Assembly: GCF_003992615.1 (NCBI RefSeq)
Contig: NZ_RZMY01000006.1
Location: 62,001 to 126,000, forward strand
DNA: 64,000 nt
Reading direction: 5' to 3'
DNA from: Flagellimonas beolgyonensis
Lineage (GTDB): Bacteria > Bacteroidota > Bacteroidia > Flavobacteriales > Flavobacteriaceae
Made by a program: the position numbers and the translations under genes. Of the stretch, positions 9,375 to 17,624 are shown piece by piece. Numbering within the stretch: the first letter of the stretch is position 1; each line of letters starts with the position of its first letter. Under the pieces are notes generated by a model. That model had not been told where the DNA came from. It searched no databases and was given only the letters and a program-made list of their open reading frames with translations.

Positions 9375-10772
9375 CTATTCGTTACTACAATTATCATTTA
9401 GCATATCTTCAACTGTTGGGTTAAATAAATTTTCCGTTACTGTATACACACCTGAAAAACCATTATTGAATATCGTTTTAAGTCCACAAAAATCGTTCAA
9501 TTTCTCATTATTTTGGATTGTTAAGCGCTCTGTCAAAGAAACTAGATTTACCAAACCGTCTAAATTCTGTAGAGATTTACAATTATATAATTTTAAATGC
9601 TTCAATGAAGTTATACCTGCCAGCCCTTCAATATTTTGTAAATTGAAACAATTATTAATAAACAAATCCCCTCCTACAAAAGTCAAATTGTGAAGCCCAT
9701 TAATATCAAAAAGATGTTCGTTTCTAAATAACCATAAATCACCTTCCACCGTTTGAAGATTATTCAATCCATTCAAGTTGATAAGGTTAGGGTTATTGTT
9801 AAAGAACAGGGAGCCTCCAATCGTTGTGAGGGAATTCAAATCAAAAACATTGTTCAAGTTCTCGTTTTGAGCAATTTTTATACCCCCTCCTGTCGAAATC
9901 AAATTATTGAATCCTTGTAAGCTTGTTAGGGAATTGTTTTCTGTGATTTCAATTCCACTTTCCAAACTTTCAATATCGGAAAAAACACCAAGTGAGGTTA
10001 TTTTAGGATTATAACTTACGTTAATGAAACTATTGACCATAATACCTTGTAGGGAACTTATATCCTCCATTTCTGTATTGCTGGAAATAACACACTTATA
10101 AGCATATACAATATTTAACCCTTCCAGAGATTTTAGAATAGTAGTTCCAGATACCCACAAAGTACCTCCGATCGCTTCTATTGTTTTTAAACTGGATAAA
10201 TCAACGATAGGGCTTTCAGAATCCTCGTCATATCCTATTTTAAAATCCCCTGTTATTTCCCTATACTTCTTAAGGCCAAATTCATCTACCTCTTCTTGAT
10301 TTCTTAACTCAACACTACCAACGAATATATCTTCGTCCACATCATTTATGGTGATAACAATGGCACTTTCTTTAGAAATGTTTCCATTTTCCACCTTTAT
10401 TCTTCCGGTAATACTGGTGTTTGTTTCAAAATCATAAATGGAAGTCTTATCCACATATAATTGACCTGTTTTAGGATCAATACTAAAAGCACCAACAGGT
10501 ATTTGTTCGATAATGGAAAATGTTACACTCCCTTTATTTGTTGTGCCGGGTACAGTTCCTATTGATTGGTTTTCCGTAGGGTTCTCATCAATTGTGAAGG
10601 TCTTATCTTCAGTTTGGACAGTTACTATTACTTCTTGTTCCTTTGGATCATCCTTGCTGCATGAACAAAATAGCGTCAAAAGGACAATTAGTACTGAAAA
10701 ACAGAACTTGGCCTGTATTTTAGCGTTACAACGCTTTTCTCGATGAAGTACTGCATAATTTTTACGTAGCAT
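9375..10772 (-). CDS. Surface lipoprotein with cadherin-like and LRR/receptor-L-type repeats
   Basis: 465 aa. The N-terminus is unusually long and basic before a hydrophobic stretch and lipobox-like LLTLFCSC followed by SKDD, a common Bacteroidetes lipoprotein start. Residues about 60-145 resemble a cadherin-like domain (FSIDPKTGQLYVDK, IVITINDVDED). From about 190 to the end there are about ten repeats of roughly 23 residues such as SLTSLQGFNNLISTGGGIKIAQN and NLINLNGLNNLQTVEGDLWL, the BspA/receptor-L type of leucine-rich repeat. Probably a surface adhesin or ligand binder. No ATG exists after the first one that would still give a signal sequence, so the protein must start with the MLRKNY segment, which comes from the duplicated leader shared with the propeller gene. 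Confidence 0.7.
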   Translation of the reverse strand: MLRKNYAVLHREKRCNAKIQAKFCFSVLIVLLTLFCSCSKDDPKEQEVIVTVQTEDKTFTIDENPTENQSIGTVPGTTNKGSVTFSIIEQIPVGAFSIDPKTGQLYVDKTSIYDFETNTSITGRIKVENGNISKESAIVITINDVDEDIFVGSVELRNQEEVDEFGLKKYREITGDFKIGYDEDSESPIVDLSSLKTIEAIGGTLWVSGTTILKSLEGLNIVYAYKCVISSNTEMEDISSLQGIMVNSFINVSYNPKITSLGVFSDIESLESGIEITENNSLTSLQGFNNLISTGGGIKIAQNENLNNVFDLNSLTTIGGSLFFNNNPNLINLNGLNNLQTVEGDLWLFRNEHLFDINGLHNLTFVGGDLFINNCFNLQNIEGLAGITSLKHLKLYNCKSLQNLDGLVNLVSLTERLTIQNNEKLNDFCGLKTIFNNGFSGVYTVTENLFNPTVEDMLNDNCSNE

Positions 10773-10858
10773 AAGTAAATTTTTTAATGGTTACTAGTTA
10801 TTTTCTCCCATACTCCTTTTTGGAAGAAAATTGATTTGAGGGTTATGCTGCGCTTTGT
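10757..10858 (-). repeat. Copy B of the duplicated ~100-bp leader/start region
   Basis: This copy precedes the LRR-like gene and supplies its first codons (MLRKNY versus MLRNNY in copy A). The differences are mainly single substitutions and small indels. Upstream of about 10860 the two sequences diverge completely. Confidence 0.8.
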
Positions 10859-10890
10859 TTTTGGTGTTAGATCATGATAGATATTTAATT

Positions 10891-10965
10891 TTAATTATGC
10901 CAATGTCGGGCAAAGCCCACCAAGTAAGCTGCCTCTGGATTGCGGAATTTGTACTTACGGCTCAT
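10891..10965 (-). pseudogene. N-terminal relic of a REP-associated tyrosine transposase (RAYT, IS200/IS605-like)
   Basis: On the minus strand an ATG at 10963-10965 opens 24 codons reading MSRKYKFRNPEAAYLVGFAR-HWHN before a TAA. RAYT transposases of Bacteroidetes characteristically start MSRKYKF-x-N-P-x-x-x-Y-x-V-x-F-A (from memory), so this is almost certainly their first 20 residues, with the HUH catalytic part deleted. REP-like hairpins sit just 5' of it, where cognate REP sequences normally lie. It marks a past insertion and decay between the lipoprotein gene at 11057 and the LRR-like gene. Confidence 0.75.
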
Positions 10966-11008
10966 ATATGTTCAATCATTTTTTTATGCTTAATCACGGT
11001 TTAGGGCA

Positions 11009-11050
11009 CGAGCCAAGAGGCTCGCGCTAGCGAGGGTCCTCGCGCTAGCG
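11009..11050. repeat. REP-like palindromic element
   Basis: CGAGCC-AAGA-GGCTCG forms a perfect 6-bp stem with a tetraloop at 11009-11024. It is followed by two direct copies of CTCGCGCTAGCG (11021-11032 and 11039-11050), each containing the palindrome CGCTAGCG. It is strikingly GC-rich in an AT-rich intergenic region and lies 5' of the RAYT relic. Confidence 0.7.
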
Positions 11051-11056
11051 GTGAAA

Positions 11057-11815
11057 TCACTCAATAAATTTTCTCATTGGATCATCGCTAGGGATTTCTT
11101 TTAAGTCCAAGTATCTACCATAATTCAATTTAGGGTCATCGTTTAAATCTCGTTGAATGGTTTCCAATAGATTTATTTTTCCATTATTATCTATTTCATA
11201 CTTCTCAATAATGCAGAAATTATCAAATGTCACTTTTTTACCATTATGTATTTCACGCGAATCATAGATATACCTATTAAAATGGTTCTTATCTAAAAAA
11301 CCAAAATGGTTTGGTCGAATACCATCATACGTTATCATTTGTTTGGATAAGATAATATGATCTACAAGTTTTCCCTCGTAATCCAAAATGAATAGATAAT
11401 ACATATCTAAATCCCCATCGTTAACACCGTTAGACTTGGCAACAAATAGAGACACCAAATTTTCAGACAAAAATGACTTAATCCATGAGTAGGGAAATAT
11501 TTCCTTTGTCTCACCATAAGTTCGAATATCCTCATCGTGGTTATAGTACTCTACTCGATCATAAAGACTATCCTTTGGAAAACCGAGATACTTCTCGCTC
11601 TGCATTTGGTTAAACTCATAACCGTCACCTTCCGATTTAGGTTTATTTAAATCTGTAAATCGATAATTGTTCATTCCATAATCTTTAATCTTACTTATTC
11701 CATTGATTATTTCTCTAAATTGTTCATCAGAAATTTTGTTTTTAAAGGATTCTTCCTGTGCATGGGAAGAACAGCCTAGAGTAAATATTAAAACAATTAA
11801 TATTAAGTAGTTCAT
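11057..11815 (-). CDS. AT-rich lipoprotein, candidate immunity partner of the upstream papain-like protease
   Basis: 252 aa from the ATG at 11813-11815, beginning MNYLILIVLIFTLGC, a clear lipoprotein signal with lipobox TLGC. A start at 11845 would put ten charged residues in front of this signal and overlap the upstream gene, so it is less likely. I recognise no family. The mature part is mixed alpha/beta with many charged and aromatic residues (YLFILDYEGKLVDHIIL, NHFGFLDKNHFNRYIYD). Base composition is visibly more AT-rich than most neighbours, suggesting separate acquisition. It follows the protease gene by 13 bp, the order typical of effector-immunity pairs, and a periplasmic lipoprotein would suit protection from an exported enzyme. 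The immunity role is inference. Confidence 0.6.
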   Translation of the reverse strand: MNYLILIVLIFTLGCSSHAQEESFKNKISDEQFREIINGISKIKDYGMNNYRFTDLNKPKSEGDGYEFNQMQSEKYLGFPKDSLYDRVEYYNHDEDIRTYGETKEIFPYSWIKSFLSENLVSLFVAKSNGVNDGDLDMYYLFILDYEGKLVDHIILSKQMITYDGIRPNHFGFLDKNHFNRYIYDSREIHNGKKVTFDNFCIIEKYEIDNNGKINLLETIQRDLNDDPKLNYGRYLDLKEIPSDDPMRKFIE

Positions 11816-11828
11816 TCTGTATGATTTT

Positions 11829-13400
11829 TCAGTATGATTTTTCATGATTTTTTCTTATTTCTGTAGTTATATAATAGTATTCAGGGGTTGATTTGTATTC
11901 TGTGGTTCCCTTTAAAATTTTCAAGTTTTCATCTAAATATAGTTTGTTATTTGTACTTGTTCCTTTTCCCAAGATAGATGTTCCCACCTCATAAAATCTA
12001 AAATAGTTTTGCTCCCTTTGTTCATCATAACCCATTCCAACAACAACTACATAATGATTTGTTATACTAGGAGTATTCCCTGAACATTCTTCTTTCCAAC
12101 CAATAATATCTTTATCCTTGTTTTTAATAGCTTTAGGATGATGAACCCCTATCAATATTGGCAACTTATGTTCTTTTAAGGAGGTTTTTAAAATATTAAT
12201 TCCTTCCTCAAATTCTTCTTTGCTTTTCATTGTAATGTTTCCACAATCCTGTTGAGAGCTTTGAGCAATGACAACCTGCTTAGATCTATCTGTGCCAGTT
12301 CCACTTCTTTTTAAAATTTCATTGCTAGCTCGATTACAACAAGCCCATTTCCAACAACTTGTTCCTTTATACATATTATCAATTTGGCTTACCCATTGTA
12401 CATCTTCTAAAAAAATGTCTTCAAACTTTGAGTCATCTTTTTCAATTATACCTCCTGTATAATTCTTATAATCCACCACACTATTTATATAGTGCTGTGT
12501 GCGGTACTGATCATCACAGACCAGCCCAAATTGTTTATCCACCAGATAGGGGTTTATATGAAATTCGCTCAACTTTATGGCACTAAACACCTTCTTAACC
12601 TCATCCTCCTCATACCAAGCTCCAAATTCTGCAAAATGCAAAAGGTAATAGAGCTTTCCCGCTTTAATCTGTTCGGTCGTCTCACCTCCTCCAGCTCTAC
12701 GGCGTGGTATTTTCATTTCCCGTGTTGCATCAATTTTGAGAAGGTCCAAACGTATATCCCAGAAAGTTCCATCATCGTCAACACTCTTAAAAGTTGTTTC
12801 TTTATTTTCAATTTTTTCATAGGCTTCCGCCATAGCCATAACCAAACGTTCATTATACTGCGTGCGCAAGTTCCCCATAAGGTTGTCCATCATAGCTTCG
12901 TATTCTTTGAATAATTTTGTCACTTCCGCATCGACCTTTTTAAAATCCTTTATTTTATCTTGTAAATCTGCTTCTGCCTTCGCAATGGCCGTGGAATCAA
13001 GAGACAACGTATCTGCTTTTAGAGCATTAAGTTCCTTGGTCAAGGCGTTTGCTTCGTTTGTCAGCCGCTTCCATTCCTTTGACTTACTATCAATGATTTC
13101 CAACTTTTGGTTGGGTTGGGTTAAGCTCTCCTCTTTAAGAGCCATCAATTTCTTGATGTCAAAAGATTCCGATTTGTAAAGAGGTATTTCAGCATCTATC
13201 TGCTTTAAATCTATACGTACTTTTACTTCCTTGTCATCTGAGGTGGAAAGATGAAGATAATAGGTGGCCGTTTTCTTTTTCGTGGTTTTTACTTCCCTCA
13301 TCAAGGTTTCCATACTGGTGTAAATGGTATCCTTAGGGGTAGGGGACGCATGGCATAAAAAGCCCCAACATAATAGGGCAAAGAAGGTTAAGTTTTTCAT
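11829..13400 (-). CDS. Exported papain-like cysteine protease with coiled-coil N-terminal region
   Basis: 523 aa with a signal peptide (MKNLTFFALLCWGFLCHAS). Residues about 60-200 are highly charged and helical, probably coiled coil. The C-terminal third has a papain/C39-type layout: GTSCWKWACC with Cys349 followed by Trp, as in papain's GSCW; then LPILIGVHHP and NHYVVVVGMGYDE with His449 at the start of the core strand; then FRFYEVGT, where Glu471 lies at the usual position of the third catalytic residue (normally Asn or Asp). Active-site residues are therefore mostly intact. It starts 3 bp after the TANFOR-like gene and is followed by an AT-rich lipoprotein gene. It may be a toxin/effector of the operon, or a processing protease for it; the first is favoured by gene order. 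Confidence 0.7.
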   Translation of the reverse strand: MKNLTFFALLCWGFLCHASPTPKDTIYTSMETLMREVKTTKKKTATYYLHLSTSDDKEVKVRIDLKQIDAEIPLYKSESFDIKKLMALKEESLTQPNQKLEIIDSKSKEWKRLTNEANALTKELNALKADTLSLDSTAIAKAEADLQDKIKDFKKVDAEVTKLFKEYEAMMDNLMGNLRTQYNERLVMAMAEAYEKIENKETTFKSVDDDGTFWDIRLDLLKIDATREMKIPRRRAGGGETTEQIKAGKLYYLLHFAEFGAWYEEDEVKKVFSAIKLSEFHINPYLVDKQFGLVCDDQYRTQHYINSVVDYKNYTGGIIEKDDSKFEDIFLEDVQWVSQIDNMYKGTSCWKWACCNRASNEILKRSGTGTDRSKQVVIAQSSQQDCGNITMKSKEEFEEGINILKTSLKEHKLPILIGVHHPKAIKNKDKDIIGWKEECSGNTPSITNHYVVVVGMGYDEQREQNYFRFYEVGTSILGKGTSTNNKLYLDENLKILKGTTEYKSTPEYYYITTEIRKNHEKSY

Positions 13401-13403
13401 TTT

Positions 13404-15794
13404 CTAAAAGAGTTTGGTAGATAGGGCTATTTTTTCTGTAATGGTTTCTATGAGTATTTCTTTAACTTCAAAAATCAGTTCACTTCTTTTTGCGTTCTCT
13501 TCCAATCGGTTGTAGATATAAATACCTAACTTCTCTCCTTCATTCTCCAATAAATTGCCCAGTTCTTGGGTGCCTTCGTCTGTTTGCAGGTTTGTGGATA
13601 TATAGTTCAACATCTGCCAACGTTCATATTCAAAATGTTTTAGCAAATCCTGTTCACTAGTGTTAGCTGCAACTGGCTGCAACACATTGTTTAATTGGTC
13701 CAACCAGGGAGCGTTCAAATCCAAGGTTTCACCCGTTTCGGTCACTACAATGCTTTCTTCACCAAATTGATGCAATCCATTATTCAAATTATCTTCACTT
13801 TCACTCACAATTTTCTTTAAAGCATCTTTGATGATGGAAGCATACGCCTTTAAGAAATCGTCCCGTTCCTTCTCTGCATCTTTAAGTTCGCTCTGTGCGG
13901 CTTTAAAATCATTTTTTGCTTGATCGGCCAATTCTTGATTTCCACCTGCAATCGCTAAATCATACTGTTCTTTAGCAGCGTTCATCTTTTCAGTGGCTGC
14001 CTGTAGTTTTTCAGCGATGGGTTGTGGTAGTTCTTCTTGAGCTTGTTGCACCATCATTTCGGTCAACGTTTTGATGTTCTCTCGTGTGGCACTATCAATA
14101 CCAATGTTTGATAGCAACTCGACCAATTGAGCCAAAGTCATTTTTATATCCTCAATCGCCTGATCCACATCCACAATCCCAGACCATTCTGCATCATAGC
14201 TGGTTTCCACCATGCCTTCCACCAACTGGTAATCGGTGTTGATCTTAATGTTCTCGAACTCCACCCGTATACGGCTGAATTTGCCAATGTTCACTTCTCC
14301 CCCACTAACAATATTTGCTGCATCAATCACTTCCTTGTATTTTTCCAAAAACGGCAAGGTGATATAGCCCCAACCTGTAAAGTAGCCGTTGTTTCCCGAT
14401 ACCCCTCTGACGACAATTGGGAAGTCCCCCGCCGTGAATACTTCATAAGGATCCAGTTGCGGCAAAGGCTCTTGATTGGCAATTTCAATCTCGGGCGGGA
14501 TGCCACAATTGTAGTAGGCCATCTCGTCCTCGGTGGGTGTGGTGAACTCGTGTATCGCGGAATAGGCCAATCCCTCATCTCCCACTTGTTGCGAAGCTTG
14601 GATCGGGTTGCAGTCCCCACCTATCCTAAACTCGTACACGGTGCCCGCTTCCATGTTGCGGATGGTGGCCTCGTTCGTCCGTGACCATAGCCCGAACCAA
14701 TCATCTTCCCCAAAGCCTTTTTTGCGGTACTGTACCCGGTAGCGCAAGTGCTCGCCCATTTGCCAATTGATCTTTACGGTCTGGGAGTTCTCGGCCTTGG
14801 AGAGCACAAACCGGGGCGGTGGGCAATCGGTCCGGTAGGTAAAGTGGTAGATCTCGCTCAATCCGTTGTTGCGGAACAGGGAGGTCTCGGTAAAGCCATC
14901 GCTCACAAAGGCCCTGACCTGCCAGCCGTAGGTACTGCCCTCCAAAAGGGGCGTCTGTGCGGGACCATAGTGCAGCGTATTGGCAAAGGTGGTGGTCCGG
15001 TACAGTGGCGGTGCGGCAAAAAAGCCGGCCTGTGGGTCCATGCCCGTGTCCCACAGTTCCTTTAGGGTGAACTCGTACTGTACTGCGGGTGCGTTGATGT
15101 GCCTTGGCGTCCAGTTGAAAATGATGTTCTGTGGCTGCCGGGCCGTGACCACGTCGCCACGGAAGGGAACGTTGAGCAGGGGCGGGTCGTTGAGCACCAA
15201 AAATATATGGGCACAACTGCGGTTGGATATCCGCTGGCCAGAAAATTGGTCGTACACCTCAAAACAGAAACGGTACTGCCCTTCGGGCAGCTGTCCGCTG
15301 TACTGTTTGGGACCGATTCCCACCAGATTCTCCGGTTTAAAATAGGGCTGCAGGTCCAGATTGGTCAGGCGTAGGTTGATTCCCCCGTTAAGGACAATGG
15401 GCAGTGCACCGGAAACAAAGTCCGTGGACTGGAAATTGATGCCGGGGCCTTCAACGAAGAGTTTCAATCGCACCTGCCTTCCCGATTCCTGGGCATCGGT
15501 CAACAGAAGGTTCAAAAACAGTTTTTCTTGGGTGGTCGTGGTGTAATCGGACAGTTTAAAACTGTAGGGCGGCACTATTTGGGGCGTGGCCTGTACCGGA
15601 TAGATTTGGGCGGATGCTGTTACAGTTAGCAGATAGCAGTAAACAAAGAGCAGTATTTTTAAGGTTTTTCTAAAATAACTGCATACATCCCACTGCATAC
15701 TGTCCACTGAAAACTGCCCACTGCTGACTGAAAACTGCCGACTGCCTACTACCTTCTGCCTACTACCTTCTACTGACTTAAAAACATTCTTCAT
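13404..15794 (-). CDS. TANFOR-like exported protein with Fn3-like and coiled-coil regions
   Basis: 796 aa as called from the ATG overlapping the preceding stop (ATGA). Residues 1-35 are encoded by a 7-nt repeat array and show a 7-residue periodicity (SRQKVVG, SRQFSVS, SGQFSVD, SMQWDVC). The hydrophobic signal follows (KILLFVYCYLLTVTASAQ), so an internal start at Met33 (15698) is possible. The mature N-terminus IYPVQATPQIVPPYS with the following beta-rich domain is, from memory, the type annotated TANFOR in Bacteroidetes. Fn3-like segments follow (FNWTPRHINAPAVQYEF, VKINWQMGEHLRYRVQY). Residues about 550-690 form a long charged coiled coil. It sits between PKD/SprB surface proteins and the papain-like gene, with which it is tightly coupled (3 bp). 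A carrier or scaffold role is inferred. Confidence 0.65.
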   Translation of the reverse strand: MKNVFKSVEGSRQKVVGSRQFSVSSGQFSVDSMQWDVCSYFRKTLKILLFVYCYLLTVTASAQIYPVQATPQIVPPYSFKLSDYTTTTQEKLFLNLLLTDAQESGRQVRLKLFVEGPGINFQSTDFVSGALPIVLNGGINLRLTNLDLQPYFKPENLVGIGPKQYSGQLPEGQYRFCFEVYDQFSGQRISNRSCAHIFLVLNDPPLLNVPFRGDVVTARQPQNIIFNWTPRHINAPAVQYEFTLKELWDTGMDPQAGFFAAPPLYRTTTFANTLHYGPAQTPLLEGSTYGWQVRAFVSDGFTETSLFRNNGLSEIYHFTYRTDCPPPRFVLSKAENSQTVKINWQMGEHLRYRVQYRKKGFGEDDWFGLWSRTNEATIRNMEAGTVYEFRIGGDCNPIQASQQVGDEGLAYSAIHEFTTPTEDEMAYYNCGIPPEIEIANQEPLPQLDPYEVFTAGDFPIVVRGVSGNNGYFTGWGYITLPFLEKYKEVIDAANIVSGGEVNIGKFSRIRVEFENIKINTDYQLVEGMVETSYDAEWSGIVDVDQAIEDIKMTLAQLVELLSNIGIDSATRENIKTLTEMMVQQAQEELPQPIAEKLQAATEKMNAAKEQYDLAIAGGNQELADQAKNDFKAAQSELKDAEKERDDFLKAYASIIKDALKKIVSESEDNLNNGLHQFGEESIVVTETGETLDLNAPWLDQLNNVLQPVAANTSEQDLLKHFEYERWQMLNYISTNLQTDEGTQELGNLLENEGEKLGIYIYNRLEENAKRSELIFEVKEILIETITEKIALSTKLF
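15607..15649 (-). repeat. 7-nt repeat units forming the signal-peptide coding segment
   Basis: Read on the minus strand the segment runs ACTGCTC, TTTGTTT, ACTGCTA, TCTGCTA, ACTGTAA. This is the same 7-nt motif as the arrays at 15678 and 16183 but in the opposite orientation. It encodes the hydrophobic core of the TANFOR-like signal peptide (VYCYLLTV). Confidence 0.5.
15678..15768. repeat. Degenerate 7-nt tandem repeat array (ACTGCCY), proximal side of the four-helix gene
   Basis: About 13 units of 7 nt on the plus strand, including ACTGCAT, ACTGTCC, ACTGAAA, ACTGCCC, ACTGCTG, ACTGCCG and ACTGCCT. The array lies inside the 5' end of the TANFOR-like reading frame and is translated there as 7-residue repeats (7 nt times 3 frames equals 21 nt). 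Confidence 0.85.
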
Positions 15795-16156
15795 CTGTTA
15801 TTGAATTTATTAGGATGCTGAATCATGTATCCCAAAAGCTTTCCTATCTCCAATGATTGTTCGTACAATTGATCATGAACGTCCTTGGAAATATATTCGC
15901 AGGTAAGTGCAAAATCCAACCAAACCTGAGTCTCGGTGTTCTCCATATCCGCATTGGATAGTTTTGCCGTGAAGTGTTTTATATACAATCGTTTTCGATA
16001 CCCTTCCGCCAAATTTGAGCATACCGACCGGGAACTTCTTCGGATCTGATCTATTAGAGCAAAGCGCTCCTCTTTCGGAAATGTTTTGGTCACCTCGAAA
16101 ACCGCCATGGCCAGTTGAAACCCTTTTTGATATGCTTTTAATGTTTTGAACATCAT
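15791..16156 (-). CDS. Four-helix-bundle protein of the 23S rRNA intervening-sequence (IVP/S23) family
   Basis: 121 aa, all helical, with the family pattern [50 protein letters not shown] in segments (L-x-x-Y-x-x-x, FP-x-EE-x-x-L-x-x-Q-x-R-R-S-x-x-S-x-x-x-N-x-x-EG). The family was first found inside 23S rRNA intervening sequences, but here no rRNA is present and the gene lies within an operon of exported proteins. It is flanked on both sides by 7-nt repeat arrays and separates the PKD lipoprotein gene from the TANFOR-like gene, overlapping the latter by 4 bp. Molecular function is unknown; related proteins (Avd) bind nucleic acid in diversity-generating retroelements. It behaves like an inserted cassette. 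Confidence 0.85.
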   Translation of the reverse strand: MMFKTLKAYQKGFQLAMAVFEVTKTFPKEERFALIDQIRRSSRSVCSNLAEGYRKRLYIKHFTAKLSNADMENTETQVWLDFALTCEYISKDVHDQLYEQSLEIGKLLGYMIQHPNKFNNR

Positions 16157-16182
16157 TTTATCTTGCCTTTATACTACTCTTA

Positions 16183-16277
16183 ACTGCCCACTGCTTACTG
16201 CTTACTGCTTACTGCTTACTGCCCACTGACTACTGCCCACTGCCTACTGACTACTGCCCACTGCCTACTGCCTACTG
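16183..16277. repeat. 7-nt tandem repeat array (ACTGCCC/ACTGCTT/ACTGCCT), distal side of the four-helix gene
   Basis: Thirteen consecutive exact-length units plus ACTG: ACTGCCC, four ACTGCTT, ACTGCCC, ACTGACT, ACTGCCC, ACTGCCT, ACTGACT, ACTGCCC and two ACTGCCT. The TAG stop codon of the PKD lipoprotein gene (16272-16274) is formed by one of these units. Confidence 0.95.
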
Positions 16278-17624
16278 TTTCTGCACCTTAACATCCACTA
16301 CGATATGTGAATTCGTGCCATCCTGAACAAACTCCTTTACTTTAATGGCCCCTTTTCTACCGTCCCAGAATTCAAAAAGTACTATCCTAGGCACCACGGT
16401 GTTGTCAAAATCCTGAATCCCGCCGATGGTTTCTTCAATATTCAACACACCAAGTAGTGAATCGTCCTCCATAGCATCGAACTCCATAACTGAGAGCGAT
16501 GCTCCACATTCGCAAGATTCCTGTAGGTTGATAATTTTGGTATGCTTTGCATCGGGGATTGGTTCGAACGTATAATCTGAAACCTCATCCGGAGATACAA
16601 ACTTGTTGAAGTTGAAATCCTGATTCAATGCGAAAAAAGCGATATCGATACTACTTCCTTGATCCAATGGAACACTGGCGGCATCATATACTTCCCTGGT
16701 CAATGTGGAATACAAGGCACCCACTTGATTGGTATGATGGGCAGTACTGATTCCCAATTTAACATCCCTTAATATCCTAAGGTTGGTGTTTTTATATATT
16801 GTAACCTCCTTGCTAATGGTATGGCTTCGCTTGCTGTTGAAAGCTTTGAGTTTGATTTGATGGACACCGGGTTCATTTATGGCAATGGTTGGGTTGGTTT
16901 CCAAACTGGAGGATGGGGCGGCGGTACCAAATTTCCATTCGAACCCGGTAGCGCTAATACTTTTATTTTTGAAGTTCAAGGTAACCGGGGCTTGAAAATC
17001 ATCGTCCTCAAAAGCAGGTACTATATCAAAATCAGCAAGAATATCAGGGGCTACCATAACCGTATCGGAAACCAGGATTGTTTCTCTACCATTTCCAGCT
17101 TTTAGGGTTATGATGTGGTTGCCCGGTTCATTAAAAACAATGTTTTGTGGTGATGCCACTGTTGAAGAGGGTGGAATCCCATTTTCAAACGTCCATTGAT
17201 AATTGGTTGCCCCTGTTGTTCGGTTTTCCATGTTAACAATCATAGGTAGGAACGCATCGTTCTCTATGTTCACTCGAAAATCCGGTACAATCGCATCGTC
17301 AACCGTAATTTGATAACTGGAAACTTCTTTTGTTCCGTCCTGGTTCGATGCTTCCAAGGAAATGGTATAGTTCCCACTTGCCGTATAAAGAATGGTGCCC
17401 GGGTTTTTGTCAGTGGAAGATGCCGGTACTCCCCCTTTAAAAGTCCATGAATAAGTATCCGCACCTTCGGTTAGGTTCGTAATCTTTACTCGCACGGGAA
17501 CAGAATAATCGTTGTTCTCCACTTCTACCCCAAAATCCGCATCAATGGGCAGGGCCACTTCCTTGGCACACGATGTTAAAAGCCAAATTGATACAACAAC
17601 GGCTATGTATTTAATGCTTTGCAT
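16272..17624 (-). CDS. PKD-domain lipoprotein
   Basis: 450 aa, starting [19 protein letters not shown], a lipoprotein signal (Cys 19). Three PKD domains follow at about 28-110, 113-190 and 195-275, each with the core pattern ([45 protein letters not shown]; then [33 protein letters not shown]). Residues 276-450 form an unrecognised C-terminal domain containing CECG. PKD domains usually mediate surface binding to proteins or polysaccharides. Its ATG overlaps the stop of the SprB-repeat gene (TAATG), so the two are translationally coupled. Its stop codon lies in a 7-nt repeat array, so the 3' end may have been altered by the insertion. Confidence 0.8.
   Translation of the reverse strand: MQSIKYIAVVVSIWLLTSCAKEVALPIDADFGVEVENNDYSVPVRVKITNLTEGADTYSWTFKGGVPASSTDKNPGTILYTASGNYTISLEASNQDGTKEVSSYQITVDDAIVPDFRVNIENDAFLPMIVNMENRTTGATNYQWTFENGIPPSSTVASPQNIVFNEPGNHIITLKAGNGRETILVSDTVMVAPDILADFDIVPAFEDDDFQAPVTLNFKNKSISATGFEWKFGTAAPSSSLETNPTIAINEPGVHQIKLKAFNSKRSHTISKEVTIYKNTNLRILRDVKLGISTAHHTNQVGALYSTLTREVYDAASVPLDQGSSIDIAFFALNQDFNFNKFVSPDEVSDYTFEPIPDAKHTKIINLQESCECGASLSVMEFDAMEDDSLLGVLNIEETIGGIQDFDNTVVPRIVLFEFWDGRKGAIKVKEFVQDGTNSHIVVDVKVQKQ

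Noticed and set aside
14127..14684. Plus-strand 185-codon frame inside the TANFOR-like gene
   Set aside because: Antisense shadow; composition is low-complexity and no family is recognisable.
14701..15216. Minus-strand 171-codon frame in another frame of the TANFOR-like gene
   Set aside because: Shadow of a GC-richer coding stretch; Pro/Arg-rich, no motif.
15791..16156. Diversity-generating retroelement accessory gene (avd)
   Set aside because: The fold is similar, but no reverse transcriptase or template/variable repeat pair is visible in the window.
15678..16277. CRISPR array
   Set aside because: Units are 7 nt with no spacers, and no cas genes are present.
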